51,712 bases of DNA from an uncultured Planctomycetaceae bacterium (GTDB lineage: Bacteria > Planctomycetota > Planctomycetia > Planctomycetales > Planctomycetaceae). The stretch spans positions 1 to 51,712 of the forward strand of contig CAJWGB010000013.1 in NCBI GenBank assembly GCA_913031625.1, in the 5' to 3' direction. The position numbers were made by a program, and so were the translations under genes. Below, piece after piece: positions 51,059-51,712 of the stretch. The stretch's first letter is position 1, and every line of letters begins with the position of its first letter. The notes beneath the pieces were generated by a model that saw only the letters and a list, made by a program, of their open reading frames with translations, did no database searches and was not told the DNA's origin.

Positions 51059-51712
51059 ATGGCCTCCTCCAATTGCAGATGGTTCCTGCCAGCGTGTGCT
51101 CTACTTGTTGTGGGCTGCCAGTCGTTTAGTTCGCTTTCACAGCTTGATGAGGAGCAGACTTACACGGCTGAAGAGATTGCTTCCATTGAGGAGCTACAGC
51201 CTCGTGAAGCCCCCGAGACTAACCACATCCAGCCGGTCTCATTCACACAGACCGCATTGGAATCGTCACAGGGGCAGGTCGAGCAATTCATCAGCCAGGG
51301 ACAGGCCGCAATTCAGCAGGCTGGTCCGGGAGACCAGTGGAAACTGCAACAGGCGCAGCAGGCCTTTCAACAGGCCTTAGGTCTTGACCCACGCAACAGC
51401 TCTGCACACCACGGTCTGGCGATCGTGGCAGATCTGCAGGAAAACTGGATGGCAGCAGAGCAGCATTACAAGCAGGCACTCCAGCAGAAGCCAAACGACG
51501 CCGACCTGCTTAACGATCTGGGCTACAGCTACCTGCTGCAGAACAAGTTCTACGAGTCCTCGCAGTATCTGAATCAGGCGATTTCTATCTACCCACAACA
51601 CGAGCGGGCGCACATCAACCTCGCGTTGCTGGCATTGAAGAGAGAAAACACAACTCAGGCTCAGTCCATCCTCGCACGAATCTATTCCGGCGGAGAGATT
51701 GCCAGCACCCTC
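51059..51712 (+). CDS. TPR-repeat lipoprotein, 5' part (runs off window)
   Basis: Open from ATG 51059 to the window end, 218 codons, no stop. The signal peptide ends in LLVVGCQSF (lipobox VVGC), so a lipoprotein. After a Gln/Glu-rich linker, tetratricopeptide repeats start near residue 97: WKLQQAQQAFQQALGLDPRN, then ENWMAAEQHYKQALQQKPND and DLLNDLGYSYLLQNKFYESS, with a fourth unit cut by the edge. It resembles TadD-like pilus assembly lipoproteins, but no tad genes are visible. GGAAG lies 8 nt before the start. Confidence 0.9.
   Translation, partial: MASSNCRWFLPACALLVVGCQSFSSLSQLDEEQTYTAEEIASIEELQPREAPETNHIQPVSFTQTALESSQGQVEQFISQGQAAIQQAGPGDQWKLQQAQQAFQQALGLDPRNSSAHHGLAIVADLQENWMAAEQHYKQALQQKPNDADLLNDLGYSYLLQNKFYESSQYLNQAISIYPQHERAHINLALLALKRENTTQAQSILARIYSGGEIASTL

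Overview
The window is chromosomal DNA of a planctomycete (Planctomycetota, probably Planctomycetales). The markers are four DUF1501 proteins with twin-arginine leaders, two DUF1549/DUF1553 proteins with c-type haem motifs, a DUF1080 protein, an ECF sigma/anti-sigma pair, a Ser/Thr kinase and moderately high GC. The genus cannot be fixed from sequence alone.

Layout. 1-7 kb: 3' part of pyruvate carboxylase, a DUF1501 protein, a PIG-L/LmbE deacetylase, a redoxin-like lipoprotein and a GxxExxY protein. 7-12 kb: a tight DUF1549/1553-DUF1501 operon, divergent from a macro-domain gene. 12-18.5 kb: an unknown protein, a transglutaminase-like protein, a large membrane protein, a Ser/Thr kinase and purC, all leftward. 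18.5-25.9 kb: a GH10-like protein without the catalytic glutamates, an ECF sigma - anti-sigma - PDZ operon closed by a clear terminator, a Ycf46-like AAA ATPase, and recA. 26-34 kb: a second DUF1549/1553-DUF1501 pair, a polytopic membrane protein, a fourth DUF1501 protein, a LexA-type repressor whose self-cleavage residues are missing, and a DUF1080 protein. 34-41 kb: a fused LplT-Aas phospholipid-repair protein, DNA polymerase I, and an FmdB-like protein without zinc cysteines. 41.5-47.8 kb: a ThiO-like oxidase; a translationally coupled cassette of FAD oxidoreductase, radical SAM/SPASM-like protein and altered metallophosphoesterase; dtd; and a second FAD monooxygenase.

47.97-50.19 kb is the most unusual part: 20 recognisable tRNA genes, all on the minus strand, in 2.2 kb. 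Fourteen amino acids are represented and none of the genes encodes CCA. Four share one class I scaffold (short variable loop) but carry Leu anticodons UAA, UAG, CAG and CAA, whereas bacterial tRNA-Leu is normally class II. Others are degenerate: a 68-nt Cys gene, an Asp copy with an open acceptor end, and a CAU gene with a non-canonical T loop. The array lies between two broken protein genes: the 5' end of a 2OG-Fe(II) oxygenase on its 3' side, and the last codons of an amidohydrolase-like gene, with terminator, on its 5' side. A tandem repeat of the last tRNA's 3' end sits at one edge. This looks like an acquired or rearranged accessory tRNA array. The window ends inside a TPR lipoprotein gene that has no stop codon here.

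DNA repair and replication genes (recA, lexA, polA) are present but scattered. The catalytically incomplete LexA and possible GAAC-type sites before lexA and recA suggest that SOS control here may not follow the E. coli scheme.
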